DNA from: Amphibalanus amphitrite
Lineage: Eukaryota > Arthropoda > Thecostraca > Balanomorpha > Balanidae
DNA length: 64,000 nt
Assembly: GCF_019059575.1 (NCBI RefSeq)
Contig: NW_024882919.1
Span: forward strand, 1-64,000
Direction of reading: 5' to 3'
Position 1 is the first letter of the stretch, and every line of letters begins with the position of its first letter. Made by a program: the position numbers and the translations under genes. Positions 8,801 through 18,437 of the stretch are shown piece after piece. The notes beneath the pieces were generated by a model that saw nothing but the letters and a program-made list of their open reading frames with translations, was not told the origin of the DNA and made no database searches.

Positions 8801-11429
8801 AGCGGTTAGGGTGGAGGCCGGAGGGGGACGGGGCTGAGTTGTGCACAGAAGGCTTGGTTGGTGAGGCTTCATAAAGACACCGTGGCTTTTCACGTGGATA
8901 TCATGAGCAGTTATTATCGAGAATGTATGGTGATAAAGCTATTTGAAGGACAATGATGTATATGTCCTTTTTCATGCGAGTATTGAACCGGAAGTAACAG
9001 CAGAGCTCAATATACCACAGTGCCCAGCTCTCGGTCAGCCACATGGGTGTGCAACCACTGCCAATGCTGATACCTGAGTTTGAGCTCTCCGTGGCTCCAC
9101 CTGACACGCGCTCGATCTCTGTGTGTCCTCCGGCAGGCCCCAAGACATCAGCTGCCCTATGTGCAACACGCTATGCAACACGGACACCCTACGGGCGCAC
9201 ATCTGCCCGTCCAGCTCGGAGGCCCTGGAGGCCGTACCCCCGCGCTGTCCCGAGTGCGCTCAGCCCTGCCCGTCCGAGTGTGCTCTGCTGGCGCACCACG
9301 GCCTGCACAAGCCCAACCTGTTCCCCTACCCTTACGTGTGCCCCGAGTGCGGTTTCAAGGTGTTGGGCTCGTACGATGACTACCGGCGTCATGTAGTAGC
9401 CGGCTGCCTGCACCTGACCCGCGACCTCAAAATCTGCTGCTCCGTCTGCCTGATCGAGGTGGGTGACGTCAAGCTGCACATGCTGCAGACGCACGTCCAG
9501 AAACTCTACAAGTGTCGCAAGTGTCCGCTGGCTTTTGAGTCCATCAACGGCTTCAACAGCCACGTCAACGTGAAGCACAATGGTGAGACTATGCACGGCG
9601 ATACGCCCTACATGCCCATTCTCAAGTGTCCGTTCTGTGCCGCCACCTTCAACCATCCGAAGACGCTGCGTGATCACCTGGCCTCCAAGAAGCACGGTGA
9701 TCGCGTGCTCGAGCAGATTCGCTTCGTGTTCAGGTGTCCTGAGTGTGGCGTCGACTACGGGCGCAAAGAGCTACTCTCGGACCATCTCGCCCAGAAACAC
9801 CCAGAGTTTCAGATTGCTGCGTTGGAATCGCAGCACGAGTATTCGTCGATGGCGCCCTCGCCGCCGCCGGCGCCCACGCCGCCGCCCCCGCCGCCGCCGC
9901 CGCCAGCGCCGGTGGCGCCGGTCCAGGCCCCGGTGACCGCCACCAAGCAGGCAGTGTCGCGCCCTGCCGACGCGCTGCCGGTGCCGTTGCCTAAGATAAA
10001 GCAAGAGCCGGGCCGTAAGCCGGTGGTGATGCACCGGTGCCCGGTATGCCAGGCCGAGTTCCGTCGTAAGGCCGCGCACACGGAGCACCTACGTGCCCAT
10101 ATCCAGGAGGGTGTGCCGCTCTGCCTGCTCTGCACTTCTGCCTTTGAGTCGCAGGAGCTGCTCAAGAATCATATCGCTGAGCATGCCGCTGAGATTGGCA
10201 GCGATCGGTGCGGCCTCTGTTATGCCAAACTGGGCAGTCGTGACGCGTTACAGCTACATCTGGAGACGGAGCACGACCTGCGCGACTTCACATGTCCCTA
10301 CTGTCAGCTGCAGTTCGCTGCGCTGAGTGACCTGCTCCGACACAACTTCGCCAAGCACCGCGGCGCCGCGCAGGGCCGACCGGCGCGGCCCAAGCCCCCG
10401 CAGCCGCCGGCGGCCGGCGACGCACCGGCCATGGATGACGATGACGATGATGATGTTCCGCTGAGTCAGATGGCCAGTAAGAAGGCGCTGATCCGTCGGG
10501 TGGCCGGGCCGCTGCCGGGTATCACCAGCCTGCACGACCTGGACAGCGAGAATTCCTCGGTGAGCGAGGATGCCTCTGAGGGCCGGCGGCGGCGCAACGG
10601 CGGACGCGGCGGCAAGGGCGGCACCAAGCGGCCGCGGCCGGCCGGCGAGGACGGCCCGCCGCGCCTCAGTCGCGTCAAACGGTCGCGCTCGCCGATCGAG
10701 GAGCAGCCGGCGGCGCCACAGCAGCAGCAGGCCGGCTACCGGTGCGTCTGCTGCGGTTTACAGACGGACGTGCGCGCCGACTTCGTGGCTCACGTGGCAC
10801 TGCACCGGCAGGGCAGCCAGCACCAGTGTCCCGAGTGTGGCCAGTGCTACTCGACCAAACCGTCGCTGCTGAAACATCTACTTCTGGTGCACCGTCTGCG
10901 TGAGCCTCCGCCAGAGGTGGCCGCCTCTGAACAGCAGCGCGAGATCCAGCAGTGGGAGCAGCTGACCCGTGACCTGGAGCCCGGCCAGTGTCACGTGTGC
11001 CGCGCCCAGTGCGGAGACGAGGAACGGCTGCAGCGCCACCTGCGGATGCACGGACGCGCCGCGCTGCGCGCCCACCAGCGCGACCAGGCTCGTCGGCAGC
11101 GACGCTCGCAGCCGGCCGCCGACGCCGACGCGGAGACGCTGGAGGCGATCGCCAATTTCGTGGCGGGTAGCGGCGACCCGCCGGCTGAGGAGGAGGACGG
11201 CGAGGAAGTCATCGAGCTGGAGATGAAGGACGGTGAGGTAACGCGCCGTCAGTTCCGTAAGGGCGTGCCCATTGTCCACGAGGAGAGCAGTGACGAGGAG
11301 ATGGAGGTACCGGCGGCTGATAACGGCCAGTCGGTCGCCGAGTCCGATCAGCTCGCCGGGAAGGCCGCCCTGATCTCAGCCAACGGGCACCCCGAGCAGC
11401 CGACCGTAGCCGACCCGCTGTCGGCCTGA
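5760..11429 (+). CDS. multi-C2H2 zinc-finger protein, ZNF532/592/687-like (whole gene)
   Basis: Joining 5760-5831, 6274-6821, 8187-8302, 8617-8794 and 9137-11429 gives 1,068 codons plus TGA. All introns are GT-AG and every phase matches (0, 2, 1, 2). Order of parts: an acidic, Ala/Pro/Glu-rich N-terminus (about residues 25-190); a split finger followed by an FYNKC motif (about 200-250); a cluster of C2H2 fingers (about 310-550); a poly-Pro linker; further fingers; an Asp run; a basic stretch like a nuclear signal; more fingers; and an acidic tail. The FYNKC segment after a first finger and the many spaced C2H2 fingers recall vertebrate ZNF532/592/687, nuclear proteins that work with the chromatin reader ZMYND8. 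That assignment is from memory. A nuclear DNA- or chromatin-binding role is the safe reading. Confidence 0.85.
6274..6821 (+). CDS. zinc-finger gene, exon 2 (acidic Pro/Ala-rich N-terminus)
   Basis: The acceptor CTAATGCAG leads into 182 codons rich in Ala, Pro and Glu, including a tandem PAPPAAED repeat and a run of prolines. The exon then becomes ordered, with LNRTEMLNAVLAGRRS, and ends within the first finger at CEQCGE. The donor CG|GTGAGT leaves phase 2, and the next exon supplies the G that completes the arginine codon. The disordered part resembles an activation or interaction region. Confidence 0.85.
6822..8186 (+). other. zinc-finger gene intron with GAGTCG repeats and a tandem duplication
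   Basis: This intron holds interspersed GAGTCGG-type repeats (about 6850-6960 and 7205-7300) and a 53-bp tandem duplication. Otherwise there is no recognisable exon. The GAGTCGG words are a common low-complexity ingredient of arthropod transposon ends, but no terminal repeats or target duplications could be matched. Confidence 0.5.
7321..7426. repeat. 53-bp tandem duplication
   Basis: The segment 7321-7373, beginning CCCTGCTCCTAAGCCGCCTG, is repeated at once at 7374-7426 with about three differences. It lies in an intron and carries no coding sequence. Confidence 0.85.
8187..8302 (+). CDS. zinc-finger gene, exon 3 (rest of first finger, FYNKC motif)
   Basis: The acceptor GTGCCGCAG supplies the G that completes CG|G (Arg). 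The frame then reads RFVLPSSLALHKNRRTMEI and CIFYNKCRFIG, ending at ATC G|GTGAGT in phase 1. Together with the previous exon this gives Cys-x2-Cys...His followed by a second Cys-rich unit whose final His pair lies in the next exon (EHLDSH). Fingers split by introns at these points argue for one real gene. Confidence 0.85.
8617..8794 (+). CDS. zinc-finger gene, exon 4
   Basis: The acceptor CACTCACAG begins with AG, completing G|AG (Glu), and the exon reads EHLDSHGLEASSLDPESV... through GARLITGPPRLVQMV to AA|GTAAGG in phase 2. It supplies the histidines of the second finger-like unit, then a linker. The next exon starts with the G that completes the lysine codon. Confidence 0.85.
9137..11429 (+). 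CDS. zinc-finger gene, last coding exon with most C2H2 fingers
   Basis: The acceptor CTCCGGCAG opens 763 codons ending in TGA. The exon carries a run of Cys-x2-Cys...His-x3-5-His fingers, for example CPMCNTLC, CPECGFKVLG and CRKCPLAFES. A poly-Pro/Ala linker encoded around 9,850-9,950 and a sumoylation-like IKQEP follow, then more fingers, MDDDDDDD (about 10,430), a Gly/Arg-rich basic stretch (about 10,580-10,680) that could be a nuclear signal, two further finger groups and an acidic tail with EESSDEEMEV. The exon is strongly GC-rich, as are the shadow frames on both strands, which are not genes. Confidence 0.9.
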
Positions 11430-12330
11430 GCGCCGCGCCGTGGGGCGGCAGTGATGTGACTGCCAGAGACTGACGTGAATGACATCACACCGGTGGCATC
11501 AGTGGGTGACGTGAGTGTGGAGAGCGCGCCGCGTCTGTCGGCGTTCATTGTATAAAGTCATTCCTGGCGCGGCTGTCTGTGCGTTTGTTGAGGACGGCCC
11601 GGCGGCGGACCGTCCAGTGCCGTCTGTGTGTGGTCGCGGCGGCCGAGCGCGGTGTCCGGTCACCAGCGGGTGGCTCGCCGTGGCCCTGTACACCACCGGC
11701 CGCCGTGGTGGGGGCGTGTGACCGAGTGTGGGCGCGTGCCGGCGCTACTGCTTTTTCTCCCTCGCTGTATCTCTCCGCTGTCGATTTTATCCACGCGGCT
11801 TGTTGGTTTACGTTGCGCCGAGGCGATCGGCGCGGTGACGTCTGTTTTAGCGTGGTGTCGCACTGTGCATATAGCTCGACACGATTCTATTGGGATATGC
11901 ATCACCAGAATTCTTGGAACGTACAAAGCACGTAGATTCTGGATTTCTTTGACCGGTTTTTATGTCACTTTAACCAATATATCTTTGTAATCAAGCTTCG
12001 ATTTGTTTTGGGATGGTGGGATATGCGCGTGCTCACTCGCTGCTTGTTCGAAACTGGCTATCTGCGGCGTGTCTGCGGCAATATTTGCGACTGCCACCTT
12101 AGGTTAATCATATTTTCATCCAGGGCTGTAAAGGACCGAGCTGATTAGCGCGTTGGTAGTTGACCTGTAGTAGAGGCAGGTTGCATCACGGTCTGAAAGG
12201 GCGTACGGCTCGCACACACACCCTAAGCTGCTCGTGAGGTATTTAATTCGGTCTGCTAGTATGTGATTCCAACCGATACTCGAGGGCAGCGCTTTTCGAG
12301 GAGCGCTGTGGCCCGAAGGTTTGGACTTTG
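11430..12330 (+). other. zinc-finger gene 3' UTR and downstream flank
   Basis: No protein-like frame follows the stop at 11429. The first AATAAA words on the plus strand are in the AC-rich repeat at about 12,420 and 12,566 and may be coincidental, so the transcript end is not fixed. Confidence 0.4.
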
Positions 12331-12334
12331 AATT

Positions 12335-12660
12335 GTGAAAAACGCCCGCCCGCCGGAAAACGCAAACACCGCAAAACGCGCAAAACACACGCCCGAAACG
12401 CCAACGCAAACGTCGCAAAAAATAAACAAACGCCCGCCCGCCGCAAAACGTAAACACCGCAAAACGTGTAAAACGCACGCCCGAAAAGCCAACGCAAACG
12501 GCAAAAAATCACCCGACCGCCGCAAACCACACAGAAAAAAACGCCGAAACGCCGAAAAAAATAAAACCGCCCGCACCGCACCGACGCTAACTGCTAACCG
12601 AAAACGACTAAAAGTCGCCCGCCAGCCGCCAAACGCAAACACCGCAAATAAGCGCCCGGC
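12335..12660. repeat. AC-rich, T-poor imperfect tandem repeat (about 85 bp)
   Basis: Units beginning CGCCCGCCCGCCG and containing CAAACACCGCAAAACG recur two to three times at a spacing of about 85 bp. The plus strand is nearly free of T, which gives long open frames on both strands without any gene signal. It lies in the gap between the zinc-finger gene and the coiled-coil gene. Confidence 0.7.
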
Positions 12661-12730
12661 CGCAGCAAGATAATAATTTATCAGCGGCTGGCATACCGCT
12701 AGGCTGGTCATTTTCACAAATCAAAAAGAT

Positions 12731-12966
12731 ATCTGCAAAAATCTCCTAGATGAAAGCGCCCGATTAAAAAACGGATGGCACGTGCGTGTTCCTCGCCCCC
12801 AACTTCCTTCAGGTCAATCGTCATTTGGGTCATCTAACGCATTGACGTATCTGCAAAAATCTCCTAGATGAAAGCGCCCGAGTAAAAAACGGATGGCACG
12901 TGCGTGTTCCTCGCCCCCAACTTCCTTCAGGTCAATCGTCATTTGGGTCATCTAACGCATTGACGA
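12731..12966. repeat. 118-bp tandem duplication, nearly identical
   Basis: Copy 1 (12731-12848) and copy 2 (12849-12966) both begin ATCTGCAAAAATCTCCTAG and contain CACGTGCGTGTTCCTCG. I see a single clear difference (GATTAAAA against GAGTAAAA). The near identity indicates a recent duplication or ongoing conversion. Confidence 0.9.
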
Positions 12967-15350
12967 CCGGCTGGGTGGAATGAACATTGCGCCAAGAAAC
13001 GTAAGTATATTGTCAAAAAGAATCCCCAGAGTGGTGGATCCCAAAAGTTTGAAACTACCACTTTGGCCCACTGGACGACACCTTAAACAGTTGCCGACCG
13101 GCTGACACCCATTGTTTGGTCACCCACGCCATAGTATGCATCATGGGTGCGCCGAAATGACCAAAAGTCCCAATTTCCGGTGTGCAGGGTCATTTTCAAC
13201 GGCACGTGGCACGTGGTTCTGGACTTTTCCGGCCACTTTGCGACATACCCATGGGTAGTGCACCGAATGGTGGTTGATCTGCATGTAAGAAAATGGGGGG
13301 TCGTTTGGATCGTTTTCGAGCAATCTGCCGTGGAACGCATTTTTTCATTTTCCCCATTGGCTTAACACGGGAATTTTTAAAGTCACGTGGCACGTGCACC
13401 AGATGGTCCGCGGAGGGGAGACCCATACCAGAACGTAGATCACCTGGCCCACTAGAAATCCTGAAAAAAATCAGAATATTTGGACCAGCCGTTTTCAAGA
13501 GCATCAAGTTGTACTGATCTCAGGCAGCTTTTGCCAAATTGTCAGGGAACTCAGATTTGTTTTTCAATAGAAAAACACAATTCTAAAGAATAGTGTTTTA
13601 ACTATTGACAACAAACCTTCGGTTACCGCCTGCGTCGCTGCGTAGAATGTCGTTTGAATCCGTGCCGGGATGCAGTTGGGGTGTTCGGCGTCGGGCGCCG
13701 TTTCGCTTCATCGCGTCTGCTAACGACCTGGCGGCCTTGAGTGGTGGCACCGCTCAGCCATCTGCCGGGCCATTTCGCGACGGCCGCCGGCGGACGGCCC
13801 AGCGACCGTCACCGTGACCGACGGGATACGTGAGATCGACGGACCGAACGACTTGGCCTCTAACCGGTGGATGGACCCCAACGAGCGTTACCTTGACCGA
13901 AGGGGTACGGTGTAACCCACGGGCCGACCGACCGAGCATCTGTGATCGTCGGGACCACCGACCGAGCCTCTGACCGAGGGCCCGACCGACCTGACCTCTG
14001 CAACCGATGGATGGGAGCGAACTCGAGCGTTACCGTGACCGAAAGACCGACCGAGCCTCGGTGATGACTAACTAGCGGGGTAGGCCCCTGAACGTCGACC
14101 GACCGTTTACCTACACACCTTTGACGGACGTGTTCACCCGTCGGCAGGTTTGGCTGTGGCCAACGGACCAGCATGGCACACCCTAGTGACCGGTGAACTG
14201 TCCTGCAGTCACGATCCTGTTAAACACAGCATTAGCTGATGTAGCTTCGTGCGAACACAAGTTCGATACAAGCGTAGGTAATGTTCAGTCGTTTGCCTGC
14301 TGCTTAGTGGCATGCCTGTAGTTAACCTACTACTCAACGGTATACCTATTCTTCGATCTGCCCCATGCCACTCAGTAATTTACTGCTCAGCGGTTTGTAT
14401 GATGTTCGCCGATCGGCTGTTCATCGGTCAGCCTACCGTTCACCGGTCAGCCCAAAGTGTCTACTTGTTAGCGCCGCGGTCTGTCCGTAGTGTGCCGAGT
14501 CGCCGAGCCCAACTCTGAGTTCGTCAGGCTGGCCTGGACAACTCACGAGTCCGTACACCCTCACGGTCCGGAGTCCGGACTCCCTCACGTGCAAACGCCG
14601 CCTCCGATAATCTATACATCGATCGGCTAGCAGGGCGACCGCAGCGCCGCCCAGCGGACGGCGGCGCAGTTACCGACCAGAGACGGACCCGGGTGGGGTA
14701 AGTAGGTATATACGAGTGTCGGTGACAGGTGGTGTGGGACTGGTTACCAGAGGGGTTAAGGTGGGTTGGTTGGTTGGTTGGTTGGGTACCGAGAGACGGT
14801 GCGTTGGGTAGCTGTTGGTTTGCATAGCATCAAGGAGGGGTCCCGTCATATTTACTTGAGGGCATTGGGCTTGTAGGTATTCATAAGTTCGGTAGCGTAT
14901 ATTGCGCAAAGCGATCAGTCATTTGGACGTCAAGAAACCCTCCTTGCTGTACTTACATTAGTCAGGTCACGCGCCCTGTTTATTCAGAAGCGCTTGGCCG
15001 CACTCCTAAGTGCCTTGTAATCATAGTGTTTTGCGCGTTTAGCGCCGCGTCACTTGGCACCGTTTTGGCCGTTGGCACCGTTCGCCCGCAGAGTGCAGCG
15101 ACGTGCCGCGATAGGTGCAGGTGCAGTGCGTTTCGCAATGTTCAACTGCGTGGCTGGCCGCCGGTCAGGGCGGAACGGCAGCTCTCTACCGGCCGGCACC
15201 GATGGCTAGCGGGCCGTCACATTGCGGACCCGAAACTGACCCATTTTATACCTCTTGTGCGCCAGCTCCCCTCCTCTAACGGTAACTCTCCGCCGCCGCA
15301 GGTAGCTACCTCACCCTGTCCCGTGTGTGACCCCACAGATGCACCACAGA
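12967..15350. other. intergenic stretch, unidentified repeat-like sequence
   Basis: Positions 13,000-13,520 contain repeated GGCACGTGGCACGTG-type words and look like an interspersed repeat, but I found no ends or coding remains. Positions 13,780-14,130 are rich in GACCGACCGA words. A short (GGTT)n run lies at about 14,764. I see no supported exon. Confidence 0.4.
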
Positions 15351-15359
15351 CCCGTCCGT

Positions 15360-15603
15360 CAGTGGGCTCTACGTCAGTCCGACGTCATTGGGTCATCAAG
15401 CTGACCCCGCTAGGTCGTCACTCGTCAGTCTGACGTCGATGATCCATTCGTCCGACGCCGCTGTACCGTCAGTCTGACGCTGCTCTAACGTCAGTCTGAC
15501 GTCGTTCTACCGTCAGTTTGACGTCGTTCTACCGTCACTCTGGTGTCGTTCTACCGTCAGTCTGACGCTGCTCTACCGTCAGTCTGACGTTGCTTACCGT
15601 CAG
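15360..15603. repeat. minisatellite of about 22 bp built on a GTCAG/CTGAC palindrome
   Basis: Units of the form GTCAGTCTGACGTCG plus TTCTACC are repeated about ten times with variation. Each holds the palindrome GTCAG-T-CTGAC next to a TGACGTC (CRE-like) word. The array ends directly at the first coding exon of the coiled-coil gene, so it could belong to its promoter, 5' UTR or first intron. Confidence 0.75.
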
Positions 15604-15605
15604 TG

Positions 15606-15721
15606 ATGTCTGACGTCCCCGTCAGGCGTCCTGACGTGCCAATGACCGGCGGGAGACCTCCCAGGAGGATGGAGATCCTGCTGGAGCGGCAGCTGGAGGT
15701 GGAGCGACGCCTGACCAAACT
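15606..15721 (+). CDS. coiled-coil gene, first supported coding exon
   Basis: Two in-frame ATGs (15606, and 12 codons later) precede MEILLERQLEVERRLTKL. The donor is ACCAAACT|GTGAGA in phase 2. The exon starts immediately after the TGACGT minisatellite; the CAG at 15601-15603 could also serve as an acceptor, in which case coding may continue upstream. Confidence 0.55.
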
Positions 15722-17901
15722 GTGAGACAACATATATGGTTGGGTTTGTCGCTTATGCCATGTGACCTTTTTAACATCGTGTAGCATCACGATAAACCCG
15801 ACCCAGTCGCAATCCAGGAGGGCTGAGGCCTTCGGAGCTTTATACGTCATATGAATAAATTGTAAACTTATTCTAGACGTTTTCTAAGCATCGATAAACT
15901 TATTTGGTTCCGGCTGTCACACTGGTATTAACACTTGCTCGGTCGTAGTTAAACAACTGCGTATCGTAGTTGCACAATTCTATATCGCCGTCTGGGAGTT
16001 TGAAGGGTTCGAGGCCAGCCCGTAAAACATGACCAGTGTTTTCGTATAAAGACGCCACGAAGTGAAACTGCTGATTGCCCTTCAGATCAGACCTTGGGCG
16101 AATGTGCGACTCATGGTTAGGAACAGAGCAGTCGACGGGAGTTAAGCCCCAGCCGGTAGCTACTGTTACCAGTTCCGTATCCGCGTATGTCATGCGCCTG
16201 TTACCCTGGCCGTGTGACCCGTGCCCACGACTCTCCAGGGATAACAGTAGCGTTCACGGCCCCTGGTTCCTCCTGACAGAGAGGAGCGGCGTCGGGAGCT
16301 CCAGAAGAGGGTCGATCAGGAGACGCTCACCCCCGAGCAGCGGCTGGATCAGGTGCGGCGCAGGAACGCTGGGATAAGGAAGGTGAGCACACCGGTATAG
16401 TGTAAAGGGTGACACTAGAGCTAATCGACAGTTAATATGTTCACTGTAGGGCTGAAATATACCGTCATCGTATCTTCACAATCACAACCGTCTATTCGTA
16501 ACAAACTGTTATTCACGCAAAAGTAGCGAAATGGTCAATGCTTGAGCTGTAAGTCTTTGATAGAGACGAAAATGTCCCAGAATCCCAGCCGACAGTTCAG
16601 GTCCGTTGGTCTATGTATGTACGTGTATATCAAACCTGCAGAAGCCCTCCGTCTCGCCCATGGCCAGTCCGGGTCCGACCCGCCCGCCGCCCGGAACCGG
16701 TGGCGCAGGGACAGTCACCAGAAGGGCAGGGGGAGGGAGGGGAGTAGGGAGGGGGGGGGGGGGGGGCTCAGCAGGGGTCTGTGACCGCCGCCTGTCCGCC
16801 CGCCCGCTGTGTTAAATCATCGCTACCGGGTGCCAGCTTTCTCCCGTCCACCACAGAAGGCGGGATCCCCGGGACATTTAACCGGGCGGCGACTTATCTC
16901 AGACGGCTGGGGCCCGGCCGTTTATCAAGTCACGATTAGCCGCCACTTTTCACCGTAATGGCTCATCACCGGTAACAAAGAGCACGGATCCGAGTATTAT
17001 ACTACGTGACATCGTTCTAAATCACAATTATCACTGCATGAGATTGGTTTCGGGCCCGGGTCCTTCCCTATCATCGGTTGGGTGGTGCCTGGGGTGTAGG
17101 GGCCTATTCATTGGCTGGTTTGGGTGACAGAAAGTCCTACCTGTTTGACGTTTGCCACCTCTACTTGCCCACTACTAGAAGTTGGTTCCCATGCCAAACG
17201 TTCTCTGGATGACCGTTGTGAAAATTGGCCAGCTCCCGAGCGTCAGGGCCTAAAAGACATGGCCTTGGTGGCCATAATTCGGTACCAAATGATGTCACGT
17301 CCTAGCCCCGAACCAGCTTTTTATGCTAATACCATGGATACCACAGCTAGACTTGCAAGATTCAATCCATCAATGCCTGTCACTTTGGAAAAAGTCGCAA
17401 TCGGTGCAGAGAGCACCACTGTTTAGTATTTGAACATAGACGGTTGGTTTAGGCCGACCATGACCTTCGCTCGAACAATGGTCCGTACATTTGATCATTC
17501 TTCCTTTGCCGCTACAACAGGAACAATGTTGACCAATGTTCTGCATTTCGCTAGCAACGGTAACATGACATTGAAATATGACGACTTGATGGAAACCCGT
17601 CATTCAATCATGCACTTATGTATGGCAAGGAGGCGAAATGTCACCGCGTTTTTCTGATCAGCAGTTCCGTTACGATGGCCGAAAACGGACGTTTCCTGGA
17701 TGCGGTCAATTCATGCAGTCATCGTGAACCATGTGAAACAAATGCCACTGTTGCTTTCAGAGAGCTGAAGACATGGAGTCCAGAGCTCGACTGGCCAGCA
17801 TGAACCCGATATTTTTCCAGTTGGACGATATGAAACGCGACTTCTTGGCCTGGGCTTATATCCGGACGGAGCGGCACAAGGAGAGGGGCCGTAAAACGTA
17901 G
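15606..17901 (+). CDS. small coiled-coil protein, unrecognised (whole gene model)
   Basis: Exons 15606-15721, 16280-16382, optionally 16642-16743, and 17761-17901 join in matching phases (2, then 0). They encode about 119 residues, or 153 with the optional exon. The protein opens with a basic, Pro-rich tail, then a highly charged heptad-like helix (MEILLERQLEVERRLTKL, then EERRRELQKRVDQE). The C-terminus reads MNPIFFQLDDMKRDFLAWAY and ends in a basic tail. I do not recognise the family. The start could lie further upstream if 15606 is inside an internal exon. The poly(A) signal at 18230 fits the end. Confidence 0.6.
16280..16382 (+). CDS. coiled-coil gene, exon 2
   Basis: The acceptor CTCCTGACAG supplies the A completing CT|A (Leu). 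The frame EERRRELQKRVDQETLTPEQ continues the charged helix and ends IRK|GTGAGC in phase 0. The exact phase match and uninterrupted helix pattern across the junction are the main support for this gene. Confidence 0.65.
16642..16743 (+). CDS. coiled-coil gene, optional exon 3
   Basis: The acceptor AACCTGCAG is followed by KPSVSPMASPGPTRPPPG, a Ser/Pro-rich stretch in phase 0. A phase 0 donor (GGA|GTAGGG) lies at 16744 but is weak and runs into poly-G. Exon 2 can also join the last exon directly in phase 0, so this may be skipped or may not be an exon. Confidence 0.3.
17761..17901 (+). CDS. coiled-coil gene, last exon
   Basis: A strong acceptor (GTTGCTTTCAG) opens 46 codons in phase 0, RAEDMESRARLASMNPIFF... 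to GRKT and TAG. Other frames across this segment are closed. AATAAA at 18230 lies 330 bp downstream. Confidence 0.65.
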   Translation, partial: RAEDMESRARLASMNPIFFQLDDMKRDFLAWAYIRTERHKERGRKT

Positions 17902-18229
17902 GAAGTCGTCCAGTGATGTATACTTTCGGCATAAAGTGGATTGGTTTGTCATCAGCGTCATATTATTGCATTATCATGTAACTTAATCATTAGTTACAGG
18001 ATGATAGAAAAATGAAATTTTCTGTTCGAACTTCGGGCCTTTACATTTTTAAACGAAACGTTTTACCGGCTTTAAATAGCATGTGTACCTATTGTCAACC
18101 AGTGTCTTGAACCATACGAGGTGTATTAATGTGTTCTTATACGAGTATATCTATGTCGACTGCCGTGTCACACTGCTTGTGCTTTTGATCAGTGGGTGGC
18201 TTTGTGTCGTTTTACATCAGTATGTGTAC

Positions 18230-18235
18230 AATAAA
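18230..18235 (+). terminator. poly(A) signal of coiled-coil gene
   Basis: AATAAA in an AT-rich context (TACAATAAATAAGC) lies about 330 bp after the stop at 17901. The transcript would end roughly 15-25 bp further on. Confidence 0.6.
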
Positions 18236-18431
18236 TAAGCTATCTTCTATCGCTCCGAATTTCGTATTTTATCGCACTTTTTGTAACGATGCCTCGCAAA
18301 CTAGGCATTAATGCATAAAAATGTCACGACTAATCCTTATAGTACCTCATTGTTTGATTTTCGTCCGCCCACCAGCGCAGTTTGAACCCCACCCCCCATC
18401 AAACACACGGTGCATCCTCGCACAAACGCAG

Positions 18432-18437
18432 TTTATT
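18432..18437 (-). terminator. EcR: poly(A) signal of EcR (minus strand)
   Basis: TTTATT on the plus strand is AATAAA on the minus strand, about 1.37 kb after the EcR stop codon. It faces the plus-strand poly(A) signal of the coiled-coil gene about 200 bp away, so the two genes would end tail to tail without overlapping. Confidence 0.5.

Noticed and set aside
12256-12717. Minus-strand frame of 153 codons rich in Phe, Ala and Arg
   Set aside because: It is caused by a T-poor AC-rich tandem repeat. It has internal repetition at the DNA level and no splice or start evidence.
12973-13520. Possible Helitron or other large repeat with CACGTG words
   Set aside because: No terminal motifs, inverted ends, target duplication or coding remains could be seen.
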